56,440 nucleotides of DNA from Nemertoderma westbladi. Its lineage: Eukaryota > Xenacoelomorpha > Nemertodermatida > Nemertodermatidae. The notes beneath the pieces are model-generated. The model searched no databases and was not told the DNA's origin. It worked only from the letters and a program-made list of their open reading frames with translations. The stretch is taken from positions 1 to 56,440 of the forward strand of contig JAUCBJ010000946.1 of NCBI GenBank assembly GCA_032718475.1. Direction: 5' to 3'. The position numbers were made by a program, and so were the translations under genes. Positions 1 through 11,400 of the stretch are shown piece by piece (positions within the stretch are counted from its first letter, which is position 1; every line of letters begins with the position of its first letter).

Positions 1-331
1 AGGTCCAGTTATGAGATACAAATTAAAATTAAGCGACTGTATCACAAAATCAGGTTTTGAGAAATTTACCCACACCCACCAATCAATCAAAGAAAGGGGG
101 ACAGTACGTGTTCACCCCTTTTAATCCCCCCCCCCTCCCCCCCCCCCACCCTTCTCAACCCACCAATACATAACCGTGACATCTACCACCCACGGACGAA
201 GGGTAGAACGAACTTATTTCCAATCGCACGTTAAATATTGCAAAGCCAGGTGGTGTATATGAATAATAATCAACGCCGTACTCGTCTTAATTATTATAAG
301 CGTCGTTCAATCGTTGCGCTCGTCCAGAGTA

Positions 332-334
<3 letters not shown>

Positions 335-363
<29 letters not shown>
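335..363. repeat. Poly(C) run, 29 nt
   Basis: An uninterrupted cytosine run follows the sequence gagtaagt. A second, shorter C-rich stretch lies at about 127-148. Its length may be unreliable because homopolymers are error-prone in sequencing. It faces the poly(G) run at 509-540 in inverted orientation. Confidence 0.9.
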
Positions 364-508
364 TATCAGAAAGATTTACTCAACAAAAAATAGTGTAAAT
401 AAATAAACAACTACAAGGATAAGAGGTCATGTGTAGGAAAGCTAATCAGACGATACCTTTACTAATATATTGAGCTGCATTGATCTATACATAGTAATGT
501 TGGGTGAT

Positions 509-540
<32 letters not shown>
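509..540. repeat. Poly(G) run, 32 nt
   Basis: An uninterrupted guanine run is followed by further short G blocks (tgaggggtagggggtg), a strong G-quadruplex candidate. Together with the poly(C) run 145 bp upstream it could form a long G:C inverted repeat. It could also be slippage in the genome or in sequencing. Confidence 0.9.
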
Positions 541-541
<1 letters not shown>

Positions 542-2229
542 GAGGGGTAGGGGGTGTCTGGGTGGGTTGTTAGTATTAGGGTGCACAATATCGACGCACG
601 CGCAGGAATGTGTTGATGTTTAATAGCACCGCATTCCCGCGTTAGAAAGCATCCCCAATTGGAATAAATAAATAAATTAAACGCGTTTCGTTATGTTCCT
701 CGACTTATATTATTCTCTCCACGGACGAGTTATTAGCTGCTAGACAGGTAGACCTAGTCCCCCACAACAACGGTCATACCTTCAATCAATCAATCAATTG
801 AGCTCATATGAGCTCGTATATTAGTTTTATTTATAAATTGAAATCTCACGAATTAATAGGCCTATTAGCTGATTAGTGAACTATCATATGTTAGACCATA
901 TATATATATTATATATTGGACCTTATCAAAATAGCGGTTGTACTGGGGCGGTATATGTTGTTCTCTAACCCACTGCAAGCGCATTTGAGGGGCCGGTATG
1001 TTTTAATAACTTCTGGTACAACGGGATGCAGTATTACAGCGCCAAGTAGATTTAATCTGATCAGAATATTCCGGACGCTAAGTTCATGTCATTCCCGATA
1101 AGTCGGGACTTTACAAAACTCGTGGATAAAACCGCGTGTAGCAGAGAGCAGATAAATTGGGTTGAATTGCAAAACAGAATAATATGGAACTGTAAGTGGA
1201 ACTGCGGCGATTTGGGTTTTTTTGTTATGGTGAATAGTCAGCCTGTCCGCGATATGTTCAGCTGCCCTTTTTAATGGGTTGCAGGTACAAATGAAATACA
1301 CATTGCAGTTACTAAAATAAAAGTGGCGCATATTATTGTACATTTACAACAACAATTATATAAATGCAATATGCCTGATCCCTATTAATGTACTTTGTAC
1401 CGCCAATTCTGTAATTCAATAACGCAAAGCCGCGTTTACTGTACAGCAGCACGTAATATATTTGATACTTATTATACTAACTAAACTAACAAACCGCAAG
1501 GCCTACTTACCGAAATAAATTAACTTTCAGTTAAATACAATATACTTGTTTGCTCTGTAAAAATTTTAATTAAAAACAATCCTGCCATTTAATATACCTA
1601 ATTAGCATGGTTGCGTAAGCAGTATGAATTGGAATGAAATTGTGAAATAATTTATTTAAACTATTATGTACATTTAGATTAAATAATAATACAGTAAGTT
1701 GGCCTACAGAAATAAACATTGATATTCGGAACAGTAAAACAATTATTTATTTCATTCATTCAACTAACCAGAGAGACTCATAGCTCCAGTGAATATTAAC
1801 ATCCCGACGTTACTTTAGTAATAATATTAATGTCATTGAACCCGATACACACACACCTCCAATCAGCCAGTTCAATGGAGAGTGAGTGAATGGATGGCTA
1901 CTAGCAGCAGCAGCAGTCTGCCTCTTACAAGCAAGGCTGACTGAATACCTCTAGTGTTGCTGGGAATCAAGCCAACTTGGATGTTAACCAATAAATGAGC
2001 AGTATTTAATGAGAATACATTTTTTATGCCGGTTTAATTACTTTAGATCAATTAAAGACACGATTATTAAAGCAAATCACTTGAACTAATTAAAAACTAT
2101 AATAGAATGGAGTATGCGGATTACATCTGTATATTTTTTAAGTATAATTATTGAAGTCTTATACTGTAAAACAATTAATTTCCTTTAAAAGGCAGGTTGA
2201 AAATGGTGTTTTTACCGTAATCAACTTAA

Positions 2230-2481
2230 TTAACTAATTAACTGCTATTATCTTAGCTTCTCGAAGGCCACACGGAAATTCTACTTGGAAAATTTCTAAA
2301 CTTTTGCCATACAACATGTGTACCAAGTTTGGATAGATTTCATCAAAGATTGGCCGAGTTATTAACGTTTAAAATTGAACACGACAGAACGACAGAACGA
2401 CAGAACGACAGAACGACAGGTTGATTAATGGTACCACTACGCTAAGGCTCACTCACTTCGTGGCTCGCCCCACACCTATTG
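2230..2481. repeat. Unclassified repeat with 8-bp tandem tail
   Basis: This stretch ends in a tandem array of the unit cgacagaa (about 2382-2420, roughly five units). An array at the end of a low-complexity element suggests the tail of a retroposed repeat, but I cannot name a family. It abuts the left breakpoint of segmental duplication copy A at about 2482. Confidence 0.35.
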
Positions 2482-3074
2482 TTTCTTCGTTCTATTTTTC
2501 AATTTGCACTTTATTTATCAAATCAATCCATTATATCAAATCGGCGTAGGTTATGGTACAAAAATATTAGTTTCTCTCCACGATCCGGAAGTAGACGAGA
2601 GCGTTTCTCATCAAATACATTACCAGCCTCTACAAATATTCACTCGGAATAAATTGAAGACGCTGGTGATACTAAATATATTTAGAAGTGTTTGTAAATT
2701 AGGAAATGATCCCTTATTTGCAGCCAACCAACGTAAAACGCCCTTCTCGTCCCGTTTAGTTGGGATAGTTGACATACACTTACTAATCTACTTCTGAATT
2801 CTTATTAAAGTCAAATTACCTTGCTGATCATGATCCAGCACGTTATCTACGTATCGATGCAGGACCTAACGCCCAAAGGATCAAATGACGTGGTACCCTC
2901 CCTCCCTCCAGTTCTGTTCATGCATAAAGGTACCATATAGCTGATTCAAGGAAAAAAGTGGTGATATATAAAAAAATCCGGCTTTGGACGGGAATTCGGG
3001 CCGGAATTTTTTTTACAAATCCGGCTCCGGCGTGGCCGGTTTGAAAATAGTCAATCCGGCACATCCCTAATATA
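2482..3074 (+). mobile_element. hAT-like non-autonomous element, 5'-truncated (copy A)
   Basis: It matches the right two thirds of the complete element at 31470-32356 and ends in the same terminal sequence, atccggcacatcccta, followed by atataaat. The left terminus is missing because the duplication breakpoint falls inside the element. No transposase is recognisable. Confidence 0.7.
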
Positions 3075-3708
3075 AATGAATAAACATTTATAAATATAAA
3101 CATTTGTATGGTTAATGAATAATCAATGACATTGAATGAATAAAGTTCCCGTAAAATATTTGGTATTATTTTTTTAATATTTGGTGCGGGAATTATCGTT
3201 TTTGGTTGAAAGTGAATTAAATTTGGGTAGAAATAATTATATTTTGGGTGCCGGTTTGAGTAAATTAATAACTTTTTGGGATCGCCGAGATATTTAAATT
3301 GGGGGATGTAAATTGTTGGGGCTATTAAAGAACATTAACAAACACAACGGGAAATAATAGCAGCAAACTATATGGCAGAAATTGTGGAAGGGGGAGTTTA
3401 CCAATTAATTATGCCAAATTAATTAATAAATGCTGAAGGTAATTAATTACCGATCCAGAAATATATTAGATAAATTACTGTTTGAACTATTACCGGTATG
3501 TATTGCTTTTTTACACAATATATAGCGGGAAAAAATGTTTAAGAAGATTCCGTCCTACTGTGATTGGCCATGACTGAAGCTTTTCCCCAATCATTTTCCC
3601 TCAATAAATACTAGCGCGATTCTGTAACGAGTAAAATTTATGTTGAGATAAATAATATATCTCGGTGAAATATATAAAAACTAAATTATTTAATTACTAT
3701 GGCCGGTT

Positions 3709-3828
3709 TCAACCACCGTGATTCTCTCCAGTGATAGATTCTGTTTCATTCACGTCTTTCATGTCAAAATCGAAACTTCCTTCTGCGCTCAGATAACGGA
3801 TGGAATCGAACTCGGAATCCATTGACAT
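3709..3828 (-). pseudogene. KRAB exon remnant of PRDM9-like gene, in-frame 450-bp deletion
   Basis: This is the duplicate of the KRAB exon at 32992-33561. The ATG (3828), the first eleven codons, the last 28 codons and the splice-donor region (about 3717) are kept. The 450 bp between them, encoding the whole KRAB-like helix region and the acidic middle, are gone. The loss is a multiple of three and leaves a 39-codon open frame ending ENHGG, stop. The breakpoints share the dinucleotide ac, consistent with a microhomology deletion. No SET or zinc-finger exon lies downstream on the minus strand within the window, so this copy is very probably non-functional. Confidence 0.85.
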
Positions 3829-4584
3829 CTCGAAGAGTTAATATATGATATAAAGTGAATTAAAAATACAATATACTATTACAATACAGATGGAATTTTT
3901 GTTATTCTAAAAGTAGAACATAAACTGCAAAACGAATATAATATATTCAGTGATACAGTAGGTACTGTAGTAGCTTGCTAAATTAAGCTATTGTATACGG
4001 TGGCCAAAAGCGGCTGTAGGATAGGTGTCATACGGGTCTGGTCTGGACGGTGTCTGTCGGTCTGTAAGTAGGTCGACGGTTAACGCTATAAAAATAAACT
4101 ACCGGAAAATAAAAAAATTAACGGAAACAAACGCTCGTGATTGGCGGTTTCCAATGTGGGAATTTTGAAACTCACTATAGTTTTGTACGGTTGTTTAAGT
4201 GGTATTGTATATGCAGCACCCTGGTTTAGTGGTGACAATCCTGGGCTCCCAATCATTCCAAGCCAAAACCTGGCTTTTATCCTTATCTGGTGGATAAATG
4301 GGAACTTACTGTGGAAGATCACCTATATTGGTAAACAGGCATTCCTTGGCTTAACGAGCCTAACAGATTCTCCCATTCATTAAGTGGTAGTATTCACTTA
4401 CAACATAAAGTTTATGTTCATTTTACTGTGTAATATACTTTATTTTACATCAATATCTGTCTGTACAATATATTTTCCGTAATTTTTCATCTATTTTAAG
4501 CAACAACCGAACAAATACAGAAATGTTGATTGCATTTGTACCGTTATGTAGTCATTTGAATATACTGTAGGATCAGGTGACAAA

Positions 4585-5062
4585 GTCAGGTGGGATAACT
4601 ACTACTATAATCGGCCTGCTGCATTTAAACTGCACATTGAGATGCTATGCCAGCTTAACAAAAACACATTCTCACCATCATGTAATCCACAATTGACAAG
4701 CCCAATTGAGAGTGCATTAAGAATGCTATGCCAATCAAAGTTGCATCGCCACAACTCCCTATCCCCCATGAATTTAAGGAGAATATTCACATTATTCAAA
4801 GGCCAGAGTCCTTTAGGAGGCGTTTCACGAAAGTCACGGGCTGCCACCATGCTTATTCACTCCATGAGGACGCCAAAGCGCAAGATTATGCACTGGCTGG
4901 TTCTGACGGCGAAAGCAATGTCCTGCAAAGCGGGGGCGGTTCTGTTCAAGTGTCAAGCTAGGGGAGACTAATGAAACACCTCCAAGGTTGTATAGACTGA
5001 TAGAGGCTACGGTTGGAGATGTGTTCATTGTACTTGACACAATGAGCTCAACACAGCATTAT
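4585..5062 (-). mobile_element. Old LINE 3' fragment (upper part)
   Basis: The minus strand encodes the C-terminal tail of an APE-type LINE polymerase, with the motif LRFAGHCFRR and following VLWRPHGVNKHGG seen here in variant form (RFAGHCFRRQNQPVHN). It matches the cleaner tails at 33805-34120 and 41875-42256. It is shared with copy B (36010-36770), so it predates the duplication. The BEL/Pao element at 5063-17406 split it; the rest lies at 17412-17690. Confidence 0.8.
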
Positions 5063-6253
5063 TGTAAAAGCTTTTGTGGGATAACTGATTCGTTTGCTTT
5101 GTTAACCAGTTCCCCCCAAGGCGCTGGAATACTCAAAAAGGGATCTCTAGCTCGAATAGTGCAAGCTACCGGCTGATTGGCTGATTTGCTGTACGAAGGG
5201 ATCTGGGCTATGTTCGATCGTCCAACCAGCTTGGGAAGGTTGCCCCATAGCCCTGCTTTCTGTATCTGCCAATAGGATTTGAGTTGGTTTTGATTTCGAC
5301 CTATCACAGATCTACTGAACTGAATTTTCCTATCTGTATGCTCATTCTCTGTGGTGGGTGGAAGCCTTTGTAAATAAGGTTATTCTTATCAGTTTTTAGT
5401 TGTTATCATTCTGTCCTAAGCCAAGGAAGAACGGCTTTGGAGTATTTTTGTGCTTTTCTGCTTTAGCCTTACACTAGTAGGCTTAATTATAAGGACATAT
5501 ATCCGTTATCAAACCAACTGGGTAACTCAATGTTATCTGCACTGGTTATCACTGGTTAACTGGCCCATACTGTGCAACTTAACTTAACATTACTGCTTTG
5601 CTGTCGGTTATTCATTATATTTGTTGATGAATTATTATATTTGGAATAACGAGAAATAACCCCGAAACCCAATATTCTTGATATACCGAAGGTAAGAGAG
5701 AAAGGTTACATATAACAATTGTGACTTATGTTAAAGTGGTTTGAAGTGAATCTAATGTTATTTGATAGACCCTACATGAGTCGGTCTGTGTTCCTTTTAT
5801 ATGTGACTAAAATCAGTGAAGATCGGCAGATTAGTGTGCAGTATTGTGCAGCATTGTGTATGAGTGAGACTGATAACGAAGCATTTCCTAAAGAATGCGC
5901 CATATATGTGAATTGTAACTAAGCCATATCGTTGTGAGTAGTTTAAGTCATAACTCTGTTTATATAGATAGAGCGCCACGTCCTAAAGGAACTGTTAATA
6001 TTTCCCGAAGGTGAATAATATTGTCAGAGATTATATAATACTGTCAGTCGAATAATACATTAGGCTTACATAGCAATACGATTAAGCTGTCGAAATCAAT
6101 CTCCCGGGTATATCCAACGGGTGAATGATCGCGCACCGATTGGTTTCAACTAGTGTAGTGAATCAAATACTTGTTAGAGGCTAAAGCGATTTATTATCTA
6201 GAAGACATCCTAATTTGGCGGGTTAAACAGCCAAAGGTCTGAAAGCGCGAACA
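5063..6253 (+). repeat. 5' LTR of BEL1
   Basis: It runs from tgtaaaagctttt to gcgcgaaca and is repeated at 16215-17406. Visible differences from the 3' LTR are a 1-2 nt change near 5402, a/t at the second actggtt block, c/a in gcgcac(c/a)gatt and a/t in aaac(a/t)gcc. I could not place a primer-binding site with confidence; the sequence just after the LTR is ataacggatattgcttctgg. Confidence 0.93.
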
Positions 6254-8428
6254 ATAACGGATATTGCTTCTGGATTGCGGTGTAAGCAATCTAGTCGAAA
6301 GTACCGGTCGACCGGTAACCAGTAGGCCTGACTGCCTGATCATCCGGACCGGTACCTACAACAGTACAGGTACAGCAATATTATTCGATTGTGATCTATT
6401 GTATACTGTAGGCTGCCAGGGGAATAGGGATTGATCACCCCTCATTCTTTTGTATAGTTTACTTATTTCTGCAAGTTTTATTTGTTTGTAGGCCAGTATT
6501 GAACAGAAGGCGTGTAAGCCTGATCAGATTGTACAGACAATTGGTAGGCTGAGCTGTTGTCTGATTGCTGTTAAGTCTGAACGGATTGCAGTGTGTGTAG
6601 ATCACCTGTCCGATAAAGAACGGTTAGGAAGTAGGGGCAGCAAAAGCTGTAAGGTAAACCCCCAACTAAAGAATAAGTCGTACTACTGGGATAGAACGCA
6701 TACTACCTAATCATTTCGGAGTCTGCATGTCCTGTGGTTTATTTGGGCTTGATAATAGTCTGCCATCGTTTGGTCTGTACTTTGTTTGTGTAGTCTGTAC
6801 GGGTAGCGTATAATTTTATTTAGATAATTTGTAGGCTGAATAGTTGTCTGGCTGTTGTTGGGTTTGAGGAAATTTCGGTGTGTGCAAAGCATCTGTCCGA
6901 TAAAGAACGGTTAGGAAGTAGGGGCATCCATCGCTGTAAGGTAAACCCCCATCTAAAGAATAAGTCGTACTACTGGGTTAGAACGCATACTACTTAATCA
7001 TTTCGGAGTCTGCATATACCGTAGTTTGTTTAGGCTTGATAGTAGTCTGTCAGTATTTGGTCTGCATTTTGTTTGAGTAGTTTGTACGCGTAGCGTAATA
7101 TTTATTATTCAGAGTTTATGCGATTATTCGCAACATTCATTCCCCAAGTTTGTTCCTACAGTAATTGTGTTTGTTATACATACCGTTATAGTTAAACTAA
7201 CCCCGGTACTATACGGGCTGCTTGGCGTAGGTAAAGACTGGTGATTTTGTGCACCGGTCACTCCAGCAGATGCCGTGGTTCTTTTAGCTGTTCAAGTATA
7301 TTTAACTACTGATTATATGTTGTACAAGTACTCGTACCTAATTTAGGGTTTAGTGTACAGTGCTTTCCGAAAGTAATTAGTGTAGACATTATATTTGTGT
7401 TGTAAAGTGGTTGATAGGCACTTTCGATTAGCTCTATTAACTTCTAGGTAGGAACACTCCGTGATACATAACGTAGTACCTATAGCGATACGGCTATAGG
7501 TCGTCAGGCGGTGGTATTTTCCTATCTGGACAACGCAGTGTATTTACTACTACGTATTATTTTCAAATACCGCAGTACCCTGTCCGTTGTAATAACCAGA
7601 TACTAACCCTTTGTTAGGCTGGTTTGTAGACTTCTTGTAAAATTACCCTGAAAATTTGTATTTGTGTTTTTTGTAAATTTTTGTGTTTATTTAGAGATTG
7701 TAATCTCACCCGAATTGTACGTAATTTGTAGTATTAAGTAACTTAGGTAAATTAGCATTATTTGTTTTAGTGTCCTATAAGTAACACTTCACTGAAAGCG
7801 CACCGCTTTGTGTAGTGATTACTCCCCAGAAATAATAACATTTATTTCAAATATTGACAAAACCCATTAAAACGGGTATATATATATTATAAATCAAATC
7901 TCACGATTTATAAATAGTAGGCCTACCATACAACCATTAGGTCTCAATATCAGTTGGACTACTGCTCAAATAACGGTAATAAAGTAAGTAAAGTAACCAA
8001 GTAACCCTAAAATTCAGAAATTCAATTATTTAAAATAATTGACATATCGGTATTTGCAATAGGCTTATTATATTTATTTCAATAAATTTAGGCTGAAATT
8101 ATACCGGTACTTTGTAATTAATTCTAGTCCAGAATTATACTTATATATACTATAACTGTAAGCTGTATACCGGTATTCCCGATAGGCCTATTATATATTT
8201 ATATATATTTGTGCTAAAATTATATACCGATATTCTGTGATAGACCTAGTCTGTAATAATACTTATATATATACTATAAGCATACCGGTATTCTAATATA
8301 TTATATATATATCACGCTACACTGAGTAGCAGTATCGATAATTAATTACTAGGCTAACAGTTAATACTGAATTACTAGACTTGCTTAGACTGTAATATAG
8401 CAGTAGGCATCGAACTGTACAAACAAAC
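6254..8428 (+). other. BEL1 5' leader (untranslated)
   Basis: The 2.2-kb leader between the 5' LTR and the gag start has no long ORF. It contains a 287-bp direct duplication (separate entry) and AT-rich stretches with repeated short motifs such as taccggtat and tatatata. Packaging or translation signals would be expected in such a leader, but none is recognisable by eye. Confidence 0.6.
6541..7115 (+). repeat. Two tandem ~287-bp units in the BEL1 leader
   Basis: Two adjacent units share long blocks. The string gtccgataaagaacggttagg occurs at about 6608 and 6895, and taagtcgtactactggg and cttaatcatttcggagtctgc-type blocks recur at the same spacing. Divergence of perhaps 10-15 percent by eye makes the duplication older than this insertion, so it is likely a feature of the family. 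Confidence 0.85.
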
Positions 8429-11400
8429 ATGTCTGACACAAGGCAAACTCTGTCAGATAGTCTCCTAGAAACAACAGTCTGTTTATCAGATAGGAGTATA
8501 GAGAATCCCAGACCGAGGTCTGAAACCCCTCCAACTGTAAGAAAGACAACCCCTACAGTAGCTGTGTCAGAACCTAGGTTAGTAGAAGCAATTTCGCAAT
8601 TCGCGAAGTTAGTGAAGCGCCGTAGGTCTATCATCGGTACTCGGGCCCAAGTTAAGCAGGATCAAGAAGCAGCTGCCAAACAGCAGCAACCTCCTAGCCA
8701 AGAACCTAGTTCTCAGCGGCCCGAGAGCTCCAGTAGTTCGGATACTGTTGAGCGGACGCCCGAACGCGGAGCGAAGATGGCGGATACGGTTTATGATGAA
8801 CGGCCAACCTATGAAGAATCAACCGACACCACTTCTTCTCAAGAAGAAAGCGAAGGGACAGCGGAGGGGCCGCGAAAGAGAGATGCCATTGACATCTATC
8901 TGTCAGACTATCAACGCTTTGTAGGGGACGAAGAGTTGAGGAGAAGGCTGGAGGGGCTTAGCCCTAATAGTGAAGGAACCAAGCTTGTGCTGGACGCAAT
9001 CGATGCGGAAATGTTAGCGGCGAACCAAGCTAAATTTGATGAACAACTCCGCATCACACGAGTCCAAGAAGAACAAGTAAGGAAAAAACGTATAGAAGAC
9101 AGAAAGATAGCAGCAGTGGCAGAGGCAGAAAGAAAAGCGACCTTGGCAGAAGCAGCGGCAGAGGCAAAAGCGGCAGTAGCAGAAGCAGAGGCAAAGGCAA
9201 AAGCGGCAGCGGCAGCAGCAGAAGCAAAGGCAGAGGCAAAAGCAGCAGCGGCAGAGGCAAAAGCGGCAGCGGTGGCGGAAGCAGAACGGAGAGCGGCTGA
9301 AGAGATCGCCCAACTGGAGTTGGAAAATCTTCAAGAGAAGCAAGACGACTTCAGTAAACAGTTAACAGCTAGTAATATGCAGATGATGAATCGATCTACT
9401 CCCAAAAGACAGGGATATACATCATCTGAAGAAGGCGATACCACCGATACTGAAGGCAAAGGAAATAGATCTCGTCTAAGCAGACGTAAAAGAACATTCC
9501 ACTGTCAGAAATTGCCTGATTTGCCTCCAGCTGTTAGAAGGCAACTAAATAACACCAACTTAGGCAGTACAGAACCCACAGACCAAATAATTAAAATAGA
9601 AAGACTCCCTACTATAGTAGATGAGCCTGAAATAATTAGGCCTGTTTTTGAAATCACCCCTTCGGTGATAGACACACCTGTGCTCCCTGAAGCTACCTCT
9701 AAATTCCCTCTGCATAGCACAAAGCTACCTGTGCCCAGTAGAACTGCCCAGGAGACAGTTCAGGTCCTGGACCCCGAGCGAAATATTCCTGATTTGTCGC
9801 CCGTTGTCCCTCGTCTGCCCGCTACGACGTTGGCGGATCCCGTTTCGGCGGTTGATTGGGTGGACGAGAGACGGCGGGGGATGGACATTCTCCTCGGAAA
9901 GATGGAGGAGAATCAAGCACGCTCCTCTCAACAGGTCCGAGAGTTAGAAGGGACTGTTCAACAGTTAAAGGGCACAGTAAGGGAAAGTAGGCTAGAGTTG
10001 CAAGAAGTGCAGCAAAATATCGCGCTAGAACGCGATAAATTAGTAAATTTACAAAAGGGTATACCACCACCCCCTGTAACAATGTGTCAACCCGTTAGGT
10101 CTGAAGTATCTCATGCGCAAGGTGTGGAGCCTACACGCATTTATACTGCTAGCGAAGTAGAAACTCCTATAGTGAACCCTATTAAGGGTAATTATAGACC
10201 TGTTGATAGTGATATTCCCTATAGACTGGATCATAATCCGAGAAATTTATATACCGATACCTCGATATTAAATAACACGATGGCCCAAGAAAGTTTTACG
10301 CGTCAAATGGCTAGAACCGAAACCCGGCAAGCGGTAAAGGTGGGAGAGATCGTCAAGTTCAATGGAGATGAGATGAAATGGTTACCTTTTAATGAATATT
10401 ATAAAGATAACATTCAGAACTCTGTACTATCTAATGGAGAGAAACTTAGATTCCTCATCGAGTGCTTGGAAGGATCTCCCAAGTTAATGGCGTTAAAGTT
10501 TATTGGACATCCAGACGGATTAAGACAAGTTTGGGATACACTAAACATCAGGTATGGTAATAAGACTAACATAGCTAGGTATTTATATGCGAAATTAATG
10601 GCGCCCCGAAAGTTTCTTAGCAGCGGGATTATAGAGTTTTCCGATGAGATTCAGGAGATCTGTAGACAACTAGATTGGTTAGGTAAGTCTCATGAATACC
10701 AGAATTCTATGGTTGTAGGAGCCTTAGCATCTACTTTGCCCAAGGGTGGAGTAGGTACACGCTGGGACAAGAAGGTGTTATATATGATGGAACAACAACA
10801 ACGAGACCCTACCATGGCTGATCTCATGTCATTCTTGGATAGCGAGGTGAAATTACAGCTCATAAAGCAGTCCAGAGAGAAGACAGCGGAAAGTAAGGTA
10901 AGTGAGAAACCCGTTTCTAGGAGAAGGGTAACACCAGTATGTTATACCGACGACGGTGAAAGCCAAATTTCTCAAGGAGAGGACAGCGGGAAAGACACTG
11001 ACAGATCTTATTATGTCAATAAAATGCCTAAAGATCAGGTAAGTAAATCCAAGTCTCGACCCAATGACAGAAGGGAACCGGTACAAAAAACCCCTCCTAC
11101 GTCTCCTAAAAGAATTCAGGTGAGAAAGCCCGAGGAAAGAACAAGTGTGGACCACATAGCACAGGTTAAAGTAAGTAACATCAAGCCCAAATGTGTGCTG
11201 TGCGACGGGCCCCACCGTTTAAATGCGTGTGATAAATTCCTGAGGAAATCACTAAAGGATAGACGTGAAGTCATGTGGGATAAGCGGTTGTGTTATAATT
11301 GCCTCAGACGAGGACACCAACGGCGAACCTGTTACTCCGACGCAAGGTGTGCAAAGTGCGGCGCAAAACATCATATCTTGTTGCACACGGAATTCGAACG

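Larger units (their letters stand above)
1..2229. other. Gene-free AT-rich leader region
   Basis: I see no convincing gene here. The open frames are short (about 60-85 codons) and show no recognisable domain. The stretch holds two long homopolymers (listed separately), a short CAAT-type microsatellite near 780-800 followed by a small palindrome built on gagctcatatgagctc, and an AGC run near 1905-1918. It may be intergenic DNA or old unrecognised repeats. Confidence 0.6.
2482..5062 (+). repeat. Segmental duplication copy A, left part
   Basis: This stretch aligns by eye, in the same orientation, with 31757-36487. Shared landmarks are the truncated hAT-like element, a KRAB-exon remnant, the upstream flank of that exon and an old LINE fragment. 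Relative to copy B it lacks 450 bp of the exon (33081-33530) and the LINE insertion at 33805-35494. The alignment stops at 2482, inside the hAT-like element of copy B. Copy A continues after the BEL insertion at 17412. Confidence 0.9.

Noticed and set aside
3717-3828. The 450-bp difference in the KRAB exon as a lost intron (retrocopy)
   Set aside because: No alignment of the breakpoints gives GT...AG in the minus-strand sense, the region is coding in copy B, and flanking non-exonic DNA is duplicated too; a deletion explains it.
4086-4383. Overlapping 78-80 codon frames, also at 35528-35813
   Set aside because: They recur only because both lie in the segmental duplication; both strands are open, no domain is visible and there is no sign of selection.
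9014-9343. Cysteine/leucine-rich open frame on the minus strand
   Set aside because: It is the antisense of the Ala/Glu/Lys coiled-coil codons in the BEL1 gag ORF; the composition follows from repeated gca/gcg/aag codons.
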